From Orientallactaga sibirica (lineage: Eukaryota; Chordata; Mammalia; Rodentia; Dipodidae): 64,000 bases of DNA. Positions 51,847-61,839 of the stretch are shown one piece after another. The position numbers were made by a program, and so were the translations under genes. Location of the stretch: contig JAEOAD010000026.1 of assembly GCA_036365145.1 (NCBI GenBank), positions 4,922,001-4,986,000 of the forward strand, written 5' to 3'. The notes beneath the pieces were generated by a model. That model was not told where the DNA came from and did not search any database. It was given only the letters and a program-made list of their open reading frames with translations. The stretch's first letter is position 1, and every line of letters begins with the position of its first letter.

Positions 51847-51848
<2 letters not shown>
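51301..51848. other. Intron sequence just upstream of the TTC28 exon
   Basis: Repeat-poor and AT-rich, with no coding frame. The branch-point region should lie in the first 50 bp or so, but I cannot assign it with confidence. Confidence 0.5.
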
Positions 51849-51891
<43 letters not shown>

Positions 51892-52036
51892 GTTTTTCAA
51901 GGGTAGAGTCTCGCTCTAGCCCAGGCTGACCAGGAATTCCCTATTGTAGTCTCAGGGTGGCCTTGAACTCTCAGCGATCCTCCTACCTCTCCCTCTCGAG
52001 TGCTGGGATTAAAGGCGTGTGCCACCACGCCCGACC
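51849..52036 (-). mobile_element. B1-type SINE with T41 tail
   Basis: Poly-T about 41 nt at 51850-51890. Flanked by CCTATCCT. Confidence 0.93.
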
Positions 52037-52104
52037 TATCCTCTTTTCCTTCTCTTCTCTTCACTCTACACTCTCAACTCCTCTTCCTCCCATCCACCTA
52101 CCCC

Positions 52105-52180
52105 CCCATGCTGGAAGTCAAACGCAGGACCTGATCTATCTTTCTAAATACCACTGAGCAACCTAAGCCCAAAGCCCCAA
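52105..52180 (-). mobile_element. ID-type SINE relic
   Basis: Reversed it reads 'tgctcagtggtatttagaaa' and 'gtcctgcgtttgacttccag', the ID box order. Confidence 0.55.
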
Positions 52181-52216
52181 GATCTATTTTCGATATTGAT
52201 TTTCCAAAATCACAGT

Positions 52217-52315
52217 TTTCTTTCTTTCTTTCTTTCTTTCTTTCTTTATTTATTTATTTATTTATTTATTTCCTTTTTGTTTGTTTGTTTGTTTGTTTTT
52301 TTTGTTTTGTTTTGT
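52217..52315. repeat. (CTTT)n(ATTT)n(GTTT)n simple repeats
   Basis: Three successive tetranucleotide blocks that together form the tail of the next minus-strand B1. Confidence 0.93.
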
Positions 52316-52458
52316 TTTTCAAAGTAGGGGCTTGCTCTAGCCCAAGCTGACCTGGAATATTCACTATGTAGTCTCAGGGTGGTCTCAAACTCACAGCAAT
52401 CCTCCTACCTCTGCCTCTTGAGTGCTGGGATTAAAGGTGTGTGCCACCATGCCCGGCC
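52316..52458 (-). mobile_element. B1-type SINE
   Basis: Complete. Flanked by similar AAATCACAGTTTTC / AAACACAGAGTTTTC. Confidence 0.92.
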
Positions 52459-52512
52459 AAAAACACAGAGTTTTCTATGATTTGATAGCTACAACCTTAA
52501 AAACAGTAAGGC

Positions 52513-52680
52513 GGGCTGGAGAATTGGCCCAGCGGTAAAAGGAATTTGCTTGCAAAGCCTGATGGGTTCAATTTCCAGTACCCATGTAAAGCCAGATGCA
52601 CAAAGTGATACATGCATCTGGAGTTTGATTGCAGTAACAAGAGATCCTGATGTGCCCATTTCATTAATTCCCCCCACTCT
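52513..52680 (+). mobile_element. tRNA-derived SINE
   Basis: Head changed to 'gggctggagaattggcccag', reduced CT tract. Confidence 0.85.
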
Positions 52681-52691
52681 CCTTAAAAATA

Positions 52692-52848
52692 CATTTTTTT
52701 TTGTTTTTTTTGAGGTAGGGTCTCACTCTAGCCCAGGCTAACCTGGAATTCACTATGTAGTCTTGGGCTGGGCTCAAACTCACAGTGACCTCCCACCTCA
52801 GCCTCTGGAGTGCTAGGATTAAAGGTGCACCACCACACCTGGCCCCCA
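52692..52848 (-). mobile_element. B1-type SINE
   Basis: 'gaggtagggtctcactctag' to 'caccaccacacctggcc'. Confidence 0.9.
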
Positions 52849-53083
52849 GGTTTTATTTTTAAAACATCAAATTATAAATGCTACTAGAATACAGAGAGAA
52901 GAAATTTAACACAGTCAAATCAGGAGAGATGCAGCATAATTCTAAGAGAGGTCTTATAATTATAATTTGCTCTAAACAGGTTAAAACAAACTATATAATT
53001 TCTTTTCAAACTATTGAAGAGGACAATATATCTGACTTGATGCTACATGCCAACATACAAAACACAAAAGAATGCTCAGAGGG

Positions 53084-53298
53084 GGCTGGAGAAATGGCTT
53101 AGCAGTTAAGGCATTTGCCTGCAAAGCCAAAGGATCCCAGTTCAATTCTCTAGGACCCACGTAAACCAGATGAACAAGGGGTACATGCATCTGGAGTTCA
53201 TTTGCAGTGACTAGAGGCCCTGGCATGCCCATTCTCTCTCTGTCTGTCTCTCTTCTATTTTCATCTCTGCTTGCAAATAAATAAATAAAAATTTTAAA
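53084..53298 (+). mobile_element. tRNA-derived SINE
   Basis: Flanked by AAGAATGCTCAGAG. Confidence 0.93.
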
Positions 53299-53329
53299 AA
53301 AAGAATGCTCAGAGAAGTATTTGTTTTAA

Positions 53330-53445
53330 AGAACTGGAGAGATGGTTTAGCAGTTAAGGTGTTTGCCTGTGAAGCCTAAGGACCCAGGTTCAATTCTCTT
53401 CCTCTCTCATAAATAAATAAATAAACTAATTAAAAATATTTTTAA
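53330..53445 (+). mobile_element. tRNA-derived SINE with about 100-bp internal deletion
   Basis: The head through 'ggttcaattctc' joins directly to the end of the CT tract and the AAATAAATAAAT tail, and both ends are intact. Confidence 0.9.
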
Positions 53446-53480
53446 AAAGAGAAATATTTGTATTAAAAAGAATAATTTCA

Positions 53481-53727
53481 GAGCTGAAGAGATAGCTTAG
53501 TGGTTAAGGCGCTTGCCTGCAAAGCCAAAGGATCCAGGTTCAATTCCCCAGTAGCCATGTAAGCCAGATGCACAAGGGGGCGCATGTGTCTGGAGTTCGT
53601 TTGCAGTGGCTAGAGGCCCTGGCGTGCCCATTCTCTCTCTGTCTGTCTCCTCCCTCCCTCCCTCTCTCCTTCCCTCCTCTTTCTTTCTCTCTGCTTACAA
53701 ATAAATAAATACAAATTAAAATAAAAA
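53481..53727 (+). mobile_element. tRNA-derived SINE
   Basis: CCCT/CTCT tract. Flanked by AATAATTTC. Confidence 0.92.
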
Positions 53728-53776
53728 AATAATTTCCACAGAGAGGAGAAAAAGCAGATCTAACATCCTACATGGT

Positions 53777-54090
53777 TGTGGTGATTTGAACTCATGTGTT
53801 CTGAATGCTTGGGCACCAACAGCTGGCAATTTGGAAGGGGTAACCTTGCTGTCGGAGGCTAGCTTTGGGGTGTTTAGCCAGCTTCCCCTTATAGCCAGAG
53901 CGTGGCTTACTCTCCTGCTTCTGTTTTCCTCCTATTATAACAAGGAGGTGATGCCCAGACTCTGCTCATGCATTTTCCAGGGCCATCATGGAGCTTCCCC
54001 TCGAGACTGTAAGCCAAAAGAAATCCTTTCCTCCCATCAGTTGCTTTTGGTCCAGTGTTTTGTTCCAGCAATGAGAAGGTGACTGCAACA
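53777..54090 (+). mobile_element. MaLR-like solo LTR
   Basis: TGTGGTGATTTGAAC to GACTGCAACA, the same family as 47576-47918. Carries 'ccatcatggagcttcccctc', which is shared by all copies here. Confidence 0.78.
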
Positions 54091-54209
54091 ACAAGCATCC
54101 ACTATTCTTCCTCATTTTACAGAAAATTATATGCTAAACTTCCAGGACAATGCAACGCAATAAAATATCCGAGAAATCTCAAGTATCTACATTAAAATTA
54201 TGTCTCTCA

Positions 54210-54407
54210 GGCTGGAGGGATGGCTTAGCAGTTAAGGCAATTGCCTGTGAAACCTAAGGATCCAGGTTTGATTCTCCAAATCCCACGTAAGCCAGATGCA
54301 CATGATGATACATCCATATGGAGTTCGTTTGCATTGGCTTGAGACCCTGGCACATCCATTCTCTCTCTCTCTCTCTAATAAGTAAAAATAAATAAAATAT
54401 TTTTAAA
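54210..54407 (+). mobile_element. tRNA-derived SINE
   Basis: Flanked by a 16-bp duplication AAAATTATGTCTCTCA. Confidence 0.94.
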
Positions 54408-54424
54408 AATAAAATTATGTCTCT

Positions 54425-54560
54425 CATCCTTTCTTCTCCTTTTCCAATAGGTTCCAAGTATGACAGAAAACATGTGACACTTGTTTTCTTGGGTCTGGCT
54501 TTTTTTCACTTAGCATGATGATCTCCAGTTCCAGCCATTTTTCTGCAAATGACATCATTT
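54425..54560 (-). mobile_element. L1 3' fragment
   Basis: 'gatctccagttccagccatt' and 'ctgcaaatgacatcatttca' match the L1 block around 'ccagttccatccatttgc'. Confidence 0.65.
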
Positions 54561-54660
54561 CATAGGGAAACATGTCACAACAAGGTACATCATCCTGAGT
54601 AGGATTCCAGTAGAAAATAATAGCAAGAATTACCAAATTCTTCTTGAATTCTTTCTTAAA

Positions 54661-54808
54661 AGATGAGCATGGTGGCACACATCTTTAATCCCAGCACTGG
54701 GGGGGGCAGAGTAAGGAGGATTGCTGTGAGTTCGAGGACAGCCTGAGACTACACAGTGAATTCCAGGTCAGCCTGAGCTACAGTGAGACCTTATCTCAAA
54801 AAAAAATT
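54661..54808 (+). mobile_element. B1-type SINE
   Basis: G7 run at 54699 inside the body. Confidence 0.9.
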
Positions 54809-54836
54809 CTTAATTTTTGTTTTAATTTACTCATTT

Positions 54837-55030
54837 GGGCTGGAGAGGTAGCTTAGAGGTTAACATGCTTGCCTGCAAAGTTCAATTCCCCAGGATCCAT
54901 GTAAGCCACATGCACAGATGCACAAAGTGGGGCATATATCTGGAGTTCATCTGCAGTGGCTAGAGGCCCTGGCATGTCCATTCTCTCCCTCTCTCTTTCT
55001 CTCATAAATAAAAATAAAATTTGAAAAAAA
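54837..55030 (+). mobile_element. tRNA-derived SINE
   Basis: Head deletion ('cctgcaaagttcaattcccc'). Confidence 0.9.
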
Positions 55031-55034
55031 ATAT

Positions 55035-55312
55035 ATTTATTTGTGTATGTATATATGAGTTATATAGGTGTATACATACCACACATGCACCACTTTACAT
55101 TCAACTTTACGCAGGGGTTGGGAATTGAACCTGAGCTGACAAGTTTTAAAAACAAGTGTCTTTAGGCCGGGCATGGTGGCGCACGCCTTTAATCCCAGCA
55201 CTTGGGAGGCAGAGGTAGAAGGATTGCCGTGAGTTCGAGGCTCCCCTGAGACTACATAGTGAATTCCAGATCAGCCTGAACTAGAGCGAGACCCTACCTC
55301 AAAAACCAAAAA

Positions 55313-55351
<39 letters not shown>

Positions 55352-55405
55352 AGGTGTGTGCTTTAAAAAAAAGTGTCTTTAACCACTGAACCATCTCCCT
55401 AGCCC
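55035..55405 (-). mobile_element. tRNA-derived SINE variant split by a B1
   Basis: 3' part 55035-55166, head part 55368-55405. Target duplication AAGTGTCTTTA on both sides of the B1. Confidence 0.85.
55167..55367 (+). mobile_element. B1-type SINE with (AAAT)n tail
   Basis: Near-consensus 'gccgggcatggtggcgcacg', with (AAAT)n at 55310-55351 as the tail. Confidence 0.95.
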
Positions 55406-55440
55406 CATAACATTTTCTTTTATTTATTCATTTTTTTTTT

Positions 55441-55588
55441 TTTGGTTTTCGAGGTAGAGTCTCTCTCTGGCCCAGGTTGACCTGGAATTCACTATGTAGT
55501 CTCAGGGTGGCCTCGAATTTATGGCAATCATCCTACCTCTGCCTCCCAAGTGTTGGTATTAAAGGTGTGAGACACCACACCTGGCTAC
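55441..55588 (-). mobile_element. B1-type SINE
   Basis: T-rich tail before 'cgaggtagagtctctctctg'. Confidence 0.92.
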
Positions 55589-55593
55589 ATTTT

Positions 55594-55770
55594 TTTTTTT
55601 TTTAACTTTATTTATTTATTTATTTATTTATTTGCAAGCAGACAGAGACAGAGAAGAAGGGGGCAGAGAATAAGAATGGGCATGTCAGGGCCTGTAGCCA
55701 ATACAAATGAACTCCAGATCATTAAGTTTTGCCAGAAAGTGCATTAACCACTGAGCCATCTCTCCAGCAC
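55594..55770 (-). mobile_element. tRNA-derived SINE with body deletion
   Basis: 'actccagatcattaagtttt' shows loss of about 60 bp. Confidence 0.88.
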
Positions 55771-55947
55771 TTTTTAAACTTTGTATTGACAACCTCCACA
55801 CATATAGACAGTATATTAGGATAATTATACCCTCCCATTACCTTTCGCCCCTACTCTATCCCCCTTCCACTGAATCCCCTCTTCTTTCCAACTAGTCTCT
55901 CTTCTTTATTATTGTCATTGTTTTTTCCCCCTCCTATTTGCAGGTCT

Positions 55948-56174
55948 TTTTTTTTTTTTTATTTCACTTATTTATTTTTATTTGAGACAGAAAGAAAGGG
56001 AGAAAGGGAGGGAGAGAGAGAAAATGGGTGCACCAGTGCCTCCAGCCACTGCAAACGAACTCCAGACATATGTGCCACTTTGTGCATCTGGCTTACATGG
56101 GACCTGGAGAATCAAACGTGGGTTCTTAGGCTTCACAGGCAAGCACCTTTATCATTAAGTCATCTCTCCAGCCC
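55948..56174 (-). mobile_element. tRNA-derived SINE in L1
   Basis: Flanked by a perfect TATTTGCAGGTCTT duplication. Confidence 0.95.
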
Positions 56175-56580
56175 TATTTGCAGGTCTTGTGTAGTTAGCA
56201 TCAGCCACTATGAGGTCATGAATGCCACGACCACTTTTTATCTAGAATATGACATTGTAAGCACTCCTCCCTTCCTTTGGCTCTTACATTCTTTCCACCA
56301 CCTCTTCTCCAATGCTCCCTGAGCATTGTAGGGTGTGAAAGAGATGTCTTACTTAGTACTGAACACTCCACTGTCTTTTCTTCTTGGCACTCTGACAAAA
56401 CATCCCAGTGATCACCACCATCAGAAAAGAGATGCTTCTCTAACCAAAAATGAGAGTATCATTAACAAATGGGAATAAGCATTAAATGTTTAGAGGGCAG
56501 TTTGGTAGACATAATACATCAATTTAGCCAAACAACTGTAGTAGTTTCCCCCTAGGGCTTATGAATTCTCAAGCCATAGG

Positions 56581-56786
56581 TTTTTTTTAAGAATTTATTT
56601 TTTTATTAGAGAGAAAGAGGCAGATGAGAGAGAGAATGGGCATACCAGGGCCTCTAGCCACTGCAAACAAACTCCAGACACATGCCACCTTGTGCAGCTG
56701 GCTTTAGGTGGGCAATGGGGAATCAAACCCAGGTCCTTAGGCTTTGTAGGCAAGCATCTTAACTGCTGAGCAATCTCTCCAGCCCT
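56581..56786 (-). mobile_element. tRNA-derived SINE in L1
   Basis: Flanked by GCCATAGGTTTTTT and GCCACAGGCTTTTG. Confidence 0.92.
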
Positions 56787-57311
56787 GCCACAGGCTTTTG
56801 ATGAGGTTTTCGGTACCAGCCAGGAATTCACTCCTGTGGAGCAGCCTCAAGTCCAATCAAAGAACAGCTGGCTTCCCCCCATAACAGACATGCCACCATT
56901 GTACAAGTTGGTACATTTAGCCTGACTGGTCAGTTGTAAACTTTTCAGGGTCCACTGCTGGTTAAGACCATTAATGACTCTTCTCCTCCAATACGCTGCA
57001 TAGTTCTTTCTAACATCATAACAGCTAGTCAACAGGAAGGAGGTCAACTCAACTCCACCTTGATTTCTCAGTGACCTCAGCCCAAGCATGAGGTGTCTTC
57101 AGCAACAGGGTGTCACCATGTAGTTCTGGTGGGCAGTTAGTAGAATATTTTCTTTAAGTATCTGTTCAATGACGGACACCTGGGCTTATTCTATAACTGG
57201 GCTGCTGTGGCTACTGCTACAGAAACATGGCACTGGATATGTTTTCATTCCTTGGGGGATGAAGCCAGGAACGGTACCTCTGGATTATACAATGGTTCCA
57301 TTTTTAGTTTT

Positions 57312-57518
57312 TTGGATTTTCTTTTTAATGTGGGAAAAAGAGAATTGGCATGCCAGGGCCTCCAACCACTGTAATTAACTCCAGAACCACTGTCATTAAC
57401 TCCCTTGTGCACGTGTGCGACATTGCATGCTTATTATGCTGTGTGTCTTGGTTTACATGGGACCTGGAGATTCGAACATGAGTTCTTAAGCTTACCACTA
57501 AGCCATCTTTCCAGCCCT
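57312..57518 (-). mobile_element. tRNA-derived SINE, long-variant-like
   Basis: Diverged long form with 'cgtgtgcgacattgcatgct'. Confidence 0.8.
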
Positions 57519-57520
57519 AG

Positions 57521-57701
57521 TTTTTTTTTTAATTGAGAAACAGAGGAAGGGAGAGAATAGGCATGTCAGGGCCTCCTGCCTCTGCAAACTCCAAACACAT
57601 GAGCTACTTGTATCTGGCTTTATGTGGGTACTGGGGAATCAAACCTGGGCCACCAGGCTTTGCAAGAAAGTGCCTTTAACCACTGAGCCATTTCCCTAGG
57701 C
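57521..57701 (-). mobile_element. tRNA-derived SINE variant
   Basis: Shorter body like those at 39691 and 39871. Confidence 0.82.
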
Positions 57702-57718
57702 TTCTATTTTTAGGTTTT

Positions 57719-57753
<35 letters not shown>

Positions 57754-57938
57754 AGAGAGAGAGAGAAAGAGAAGGAGAAAACAGAATGACTCACCAGGAC
57801 CTCCTGCCACTGCAAACAAACTCCAGACACATGTGCCACTTTGTGCATCTGGCTTTCGGTAGGTACTAGGGAATCAAACCCAGGCCATCAGTCTTTGCAA
57901 GCAAGTGCCTTTAACCACTGAGCCATCTCTCCAGCCCG
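57719..57938 (-). mobile_element. tRNA-derived SINE variant
   Basis: T29 tail at 57722-57752. Confidence 0.9.
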
Positions 57939-57946
57939 CCCCCAGC

Positions 57947-58110
57947 TTTTTTTTTTTTTTTTTTTTTGGTTTTTCGAGGTAGGGTCTCACTCTGGCCCAG
58001 GCTGACCTGGAATTAACTATGTAGTCTCAGAGTGGCCTTGAACTCACGGTGATCCTCCTACTTCTGCCTCCCGAGTGCTGTGATTAAAGGTGTGCGCCAC
58101 CACGCCCGGC
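57947..58110 (-). mobile_element. B1-type SINE
   Basis: T19 tail. Complete, ends 'caccacgcccggctt'. Confidence 0.95.
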
Positions 58111-58288
58111 TTCATTTTTACTTTTTTGAGGAACCTCCATACTGATTTCCAGAGTGACTATACTAATGGACAATCCCAGCAGTATGTAAGGGTGCATATA
58201 TCCTCACATCTTTTTGTTTTTGTTTTAATATTTTTGTTTTTGTATTTTTATATATGTTTTAATATTTAATGTTTTTGTTTTTGTCTTA

Positions 58289-58514
58289 ATTTTTTAAAGA
58301 TTTTATTTTTATTTATTTATTAGAGACAGAGAGAAGGAGAGAGAGATGGGGGGAGAGTGAGAATGGGTGCGCCAGGGCCTCTAGCCACTGCAAACGAACT
58401 CCAGACACATGTGCCACCATGTGCATCTGGCTTACATGGGACCTGGAGATTCAAACCAGGGTCTTTAGGCTTCACAGGCATGTGCCTTAACCACTAAGCC
58501 ATCTCTTCAGCCTC
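58289..58514 (-). mobile_element. tRNA-derived SINE in L1
   Basis: Flanked by ATATCCTCACATCTTT. Confidence 0.94.
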
Positions 58515-58621
58515 ATATCCTCACATCTTTATAAGCATTTCTTTTTTCCTCCATTGGTAGATAATGATGAGAAATTCTGTGTTGAGACAGAATTGAATGT
58601 TGTTTGTACATATGAGTGTGC

Positions 58622-58641
58622 ATGCATGTACGTGTATGTGT

Positions 58642-58678
<37 letters not shown>

Positions 58679-58680
58679 TG
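58622..58680. repeat. (GT)n microsatellite
   Basis: GT-rich tract, pure for about 16 units at 58645-58675. Confidence 0.93.
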
Positions 58681-58721
58681 AGTTTGTTTTCATTTCATGT
58701 GGCTTTAAAACAACAGGGTCT

Positions 58722-58882
58722 AAGCGGGTGTGGTGGTGCACGCCTTTAATCCCAGCAATCGGGAGGCAGAGGTAGGAGGATTGCCATGAGTTTGAGGCCA
58801 CCCTGAGAATACAGAATGAATTCCAGGTCAGCCTGGGCTAGAGCGAGAACTTACTTCAAAAAACAAAACAAAAAAAAAAAAA
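58722..58882 (+). mobile_element. B1-type SINE
   Basis: Flanked by ACAGGGTCT. Confidence 0.92.
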
Positions 58883-58885
58883 ATA

Positions 58886-58980
58886 CAGGGTCTCACTATG
58901 TAGCCCAAGCAAGCCTCCAATTGGTAATCTTCTTACCTACCAACTGCTGGGATCACAAGCATGCACCACCATGCCTTCAG
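58886..58980 (-). mobile_element. Old B1-type SINE
   Basis: 'acagggtctcactatgtagc' to 'gcaccaccatgcc'. The younger B1 landed at its 3' edge. Confidence 0.75.
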
Positions 58981-58998
58981 ACACTCATTTATTTATTT

Positions 58999-59050
58999 TT
59001 TGTTTTTCAAGGTAGGGTCTCACTATAGCCCAGGTTGACCACACCTGGCT
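58999..59050 (-). mobile_element. B1-type SINE with large internal deletion
   Basis: 'tagcccaggttgacc' joins directly to 'acacctggct'. Flanked by CAGACACTCATTTATT / CAGACACCCATTTATT. Confidence 0.9.
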
Positions 59051-59146
59051 CAGACACCCATTTATTAATTGGACTAATTATTATTGTTGTTATTACTATT
59101 ATTGGCTTTTTTGGAAGTCAAGTCTTGCTCTAACCTAACTGATTAT

Positions 59147-59290
59147 AGCCAGACATAGTGGCACATGCCTTTAATCCCAGCACTCAGGAGGCAGAAGTAG
59201 GAGGATCACTGTGAGTTCGAGGTCATCCTAAGACTACATAGTAAATTCCAGGTCAGCCTGGGCTGGAGTAAAATCCTTCCTGGAAAAACC
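59147..59290 (+). mobile_element. B1-type SINE
   Basis: 'agccagacatagtggcacat' to 'ccttcctggaaaaacc'. Confidence 0.9.
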
Positions 59291-59603
59291 AAAACAACAA
59301 AAGTAAAAAACTGGGAAACTCCAGATTCAGTGAGAGACTCAGACTCAGGTAAGTAAGGCAGAAATGATGGAGGACCACCTGACATCTTCCTCTGGCCTCT
59401 GCATGTGTGCTCATGGGGTGCATGCATGTGCATACATGCATTCACACTCCACAAACACCAAAATAGTAAGGCAGAATCCAACACTTAATCTGCCCAGCTC
59501 TGGCTTTTCTGTCCTGGAGACTTCATTATTGTTTCAATCCTGTTAGCTGTTATTGATTTGTTTTGGTTTTTCATATCCTCAGCTCAATTTTAAAAATATT
59601 TTT
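59291..59603. other. Single-copy intron sequence
   Basis: Contains alternating 'catgcatgtgcatacatgca'. No gene is seen. Confidence 0.45.
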
Positions 59604-59748
59604 AAGCCAGGCGTAGTGGTGGCACGCCTTTAATCCCAGCACTTGGGAGGCAAAGGTAGGAGGATCACTATGAGTTCGAGATCACCCTGAGAATACAGAG
59701 TGAATTCCAGGTCAGCCTGGGCTAGAGTGAGATCCTACCTCAAAAAAA
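59604..59748 (+). mobile_element. B1-type SINE
   Basis: 'agccaggcgtagtggtggca' to 'gatcctacctc'. Confidence 0.93.
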
Positions 59749-59776
59749 TAAAAAAATAAAAAATATTTTTATTTAA

Positions 59777-59915
59777 ACTAGGAATAGTGGTGCATGCCTT
59801 TAATCATAGCACTTGGGAGGCAGAGGTAAGAGGAATGCTTACAGTGTGAGGCCAGCCTGGGACTACAGAATGAGTTTGAGGTCAGCCTTAGAGTAAGACC
59901 TGACCTATAAAAAAA
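59777..59915 (+). mobile_element. Older B1-type SINE
   Basis: Diverged, with 'gaatgcttacagtgtgaggc'. Confidence 0.85.
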
Positions 59916-60104
59916 TTTTTTTTTATTCATTTGAAAAGGTGGAAAGGAGGAATGGGCACATCAGGGCCTCTTGCCATTAAAAATGAACTCCAGATGCATG
60001 TGCCACTTTGTGCATCTGGCTTTATATAGGTATTGGGGAATCAAACCTGGGCTGGCTGACTTTGAAAGCAAACATCTTTATCCACTGAGCCATGTCCCTA
60101 GCCT
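59916..60104 (-). mobile_element. tRNA-derived SINE variant
   Basis: Head 'gagccatgtccctagcct'. Confidence 0.85.
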
Positions 60105-60133
60105 CTCTCCAAATTCATTTTTTGTTTGTTTGT

Positions 60134-60275
60134 TTTCTTTCAAGGTAGGGTCTCATTCCAGCTCAGGCTGACCTAGAACTCACTCTATAGTCCCAGGCGG
60201 GCCTCAAACTCATAGTGTTCCTCCTACTCTGCCTCCCAAGTGCTGGGATCAAAGGCGTGCACACCATGCCTGGCT
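60134..60275 (-). mobile_element. B1-type SINE
   Basis: 'caaggtagggtctcattcca' to 'acaccatgcctggct'. Confidence 0.92.
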
Positions 60276-60286
60276 TGATTCAATTT

Positions 60287-60484
60287 CTTTTTAATTTTAA
60301 TTATTATTTATTTTAGATAAAGAGAGAGAGAGAGAATGGGTGTGCCAGGGCCCCCAGCCACTGCAAATGAACTCCAGGTATGCAACACCTTGTGCATCTG
60401 GTTTACGTGGGTCCTGGGGAATTGAACCTGGGTCCTTTGACTTTGCAGGCAAGCATGTTAACTGCTAAGCCATCCCTCCAGCCC
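60287..60484 (-). mobile_element. tRNA-derived SINE
   Basis: Begins after GATTCAATTT. Full length. Confidence 0.92.
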
Positions 60485-60495
60485 ATTCAATTTTT

Positions 60496-60710
60496 AAAAA
60501 TATTTTACTTATTTATTTGAGACAGAAGAGAGAGGAAGAGGAGGCACACAGAGAGAGAATGGGTGTGCCAGGACCTCCAGCCACTGCAAATAAACTCGAC
60601 TCATGTTCCACCTTGAGCATCTGGCTTACTTGGGTCCTGAGGAATCAAACCTGGGTCCTTAGGCTTTGCAGGCAAATGCCTTAACCACTAAGCCATATCT
60701 CAAGTCCTTG
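60496..60710 (-). mobile_element. tRNA-derived SINE
   Basis: Lies between ATTCAATTTTT and ATTCCATTTTT. Confidence 0.92.
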
Positions 60711-60773
60711 ATTCCATTTTTATAGGTTATGTGCGTCTATAAATTTAGCCATTTTTTCTAAAGGTTTCTCAAT

Positions 60774-60905
60774 GTGAGGTAGGTGGTCCATGCAGGTACT
60801 CCTAGCACTCAGAGAGGTGGATGCTAAAGAATCGAAGGTCAAAATCATTCTCAGCTACATAGTGAGCACCAGGCCAGTCTGGGCACCATGAGATACTTTC
60901 TAAAA
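60774..60905 (+). mobile_element. Old B1-type SINE
   Basis: 'gtactcctagcactcagaga' and 'ccaggccagtctgggcacca'. Confidence 0.7.
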
Positions 60906-61028
60906 AACAAAAATTAAAAACGTTTTCCAATGTGGTGTAATTTTTTTTTCAAAATAATTCTTAATGATTCTTGGGATTTCAGTAGCATCTGTATGGCAGT
61001 CACCTTTTGTCTTCCTTGTTATTTTGTT

Positions 61029-61106
61029 TTCTGTGCTGGGGATCGAATCCAGGGCCACATGGATGCTAGCTAAGCACTCTACCATGGAGCTACACCCCCA
61101 GCACCA
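61029..61106 (-). mobile_element. ID-type (tRNA-Ala/BC1-like) SINE
   Basis: Reversed it reads 'ctgggggtgtagctccatgg' (A box) and 'ggattcgatccccagcac' (B box). This is the best-preserved ID copy in the window. Confidence 0.88.
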
Positions 61107-61252
61107 ACTTTTTCATTTCTAAACATGTTACTTTGGTCCTTTTCTTTTGCTCCATTTAACAATTTTCTTTACAAACAACTCTTTCTTTCACTGGTCTTTG
61201 TGGGTTTTATTTGTTTTTTTGTTTTGTTTTGTTTTTAATTTTTATTTATTTT

Positions 61253-61411
61253 TTTGGTTTTTTGAGGTAGGGTCTCACTCTGGCCCAGGCTGATCTGGAA
61301 TTCACTATGTAGTCTCAGGGTAGCCTTGAACTCACAGCGATCCTCCTACCTCTGCCTCCCCAGTGCTGGGATTAAAGGCGTGCTTTAATCGCCTGTTTTA
61401 AACGCCCAGCT
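61253..61411 (-). mobile_element. B1-type SINE with 5'-end insertion
   Basis: The 'cgccaccacg' box is replaced by 'ctttaatcgcctgttttaaa', apparently a local duplication. Confidence 0.88.
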
Positions 61412-61558
61412 TTGCGGTTTTCTTTTGGTCTCTAGTGCATTGATTTTAGCCCCTGATCATCTTTCTTTCCTTCTACTGGTTTGGAGTTTGGTTTGGAGTT
61501 TTTCTTCTAAAATATTGAGATGCATCATTAGGCTTTTCACTTGAAACCTCTGATTCTT

Positions 61559-61823
61559 TTTTTTTTAATTTTTTTATTATTTTATTTATTTTTGAGAGAC
61601 AGAGAGAGAGACAGAGAGGGAGAGGGAGACAGATAGAGATGGGTGCGCCAGCAGTCTCTCAGCTGCTGTGAACAAAATCCAGATGTGTGCGCCCCCTTGT
61701 AGTCAAGTGTGGCATTGCGCCCTTGCATCACTGCATCTGGCTAAACGCGGGACCTGGAGATTGGAACTGGGTTCTTAGGCTTAGCAGGCAGGCGCCTTAA
61801 CCGCTAAACCATCTCTCCTGCCC
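61559..61823 (-). mobile_element. tRNA-derived SINE, long variant
   Basis: Long-variant block 'cttgtagtcaagtgtggcat'. Near-consensus. Confidence 0.95.
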
Positions 61824-61839
61824 GAAATCTCTGATTCTT

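Larger units (their letters stand above)
55775..58620 (-). mobile_element. L1 3' region (several blocks, minus strand) riddled with SINEs
   Basis: Non-SINE blocks read as L1 3' end and 3' UTR. They are 'attgacaacctccacacata' (3' terminus side), 'ggctcttacattctttccac' near 56278, 'gggtccactgctggttaaga' near 56950, 'aagcatgaggtgtcttcagc' near 57083, 'ggatgaagccaggaacggta' near 57257 and 'gaggaacctccatactgatt' near 58130. Seven SINEs interrupt it. Confidence 0.75.

Noticed and set aside
54254..54457. Short frame containing 'LIREREREW'
   Set aside because: SINE (GA)n translation.
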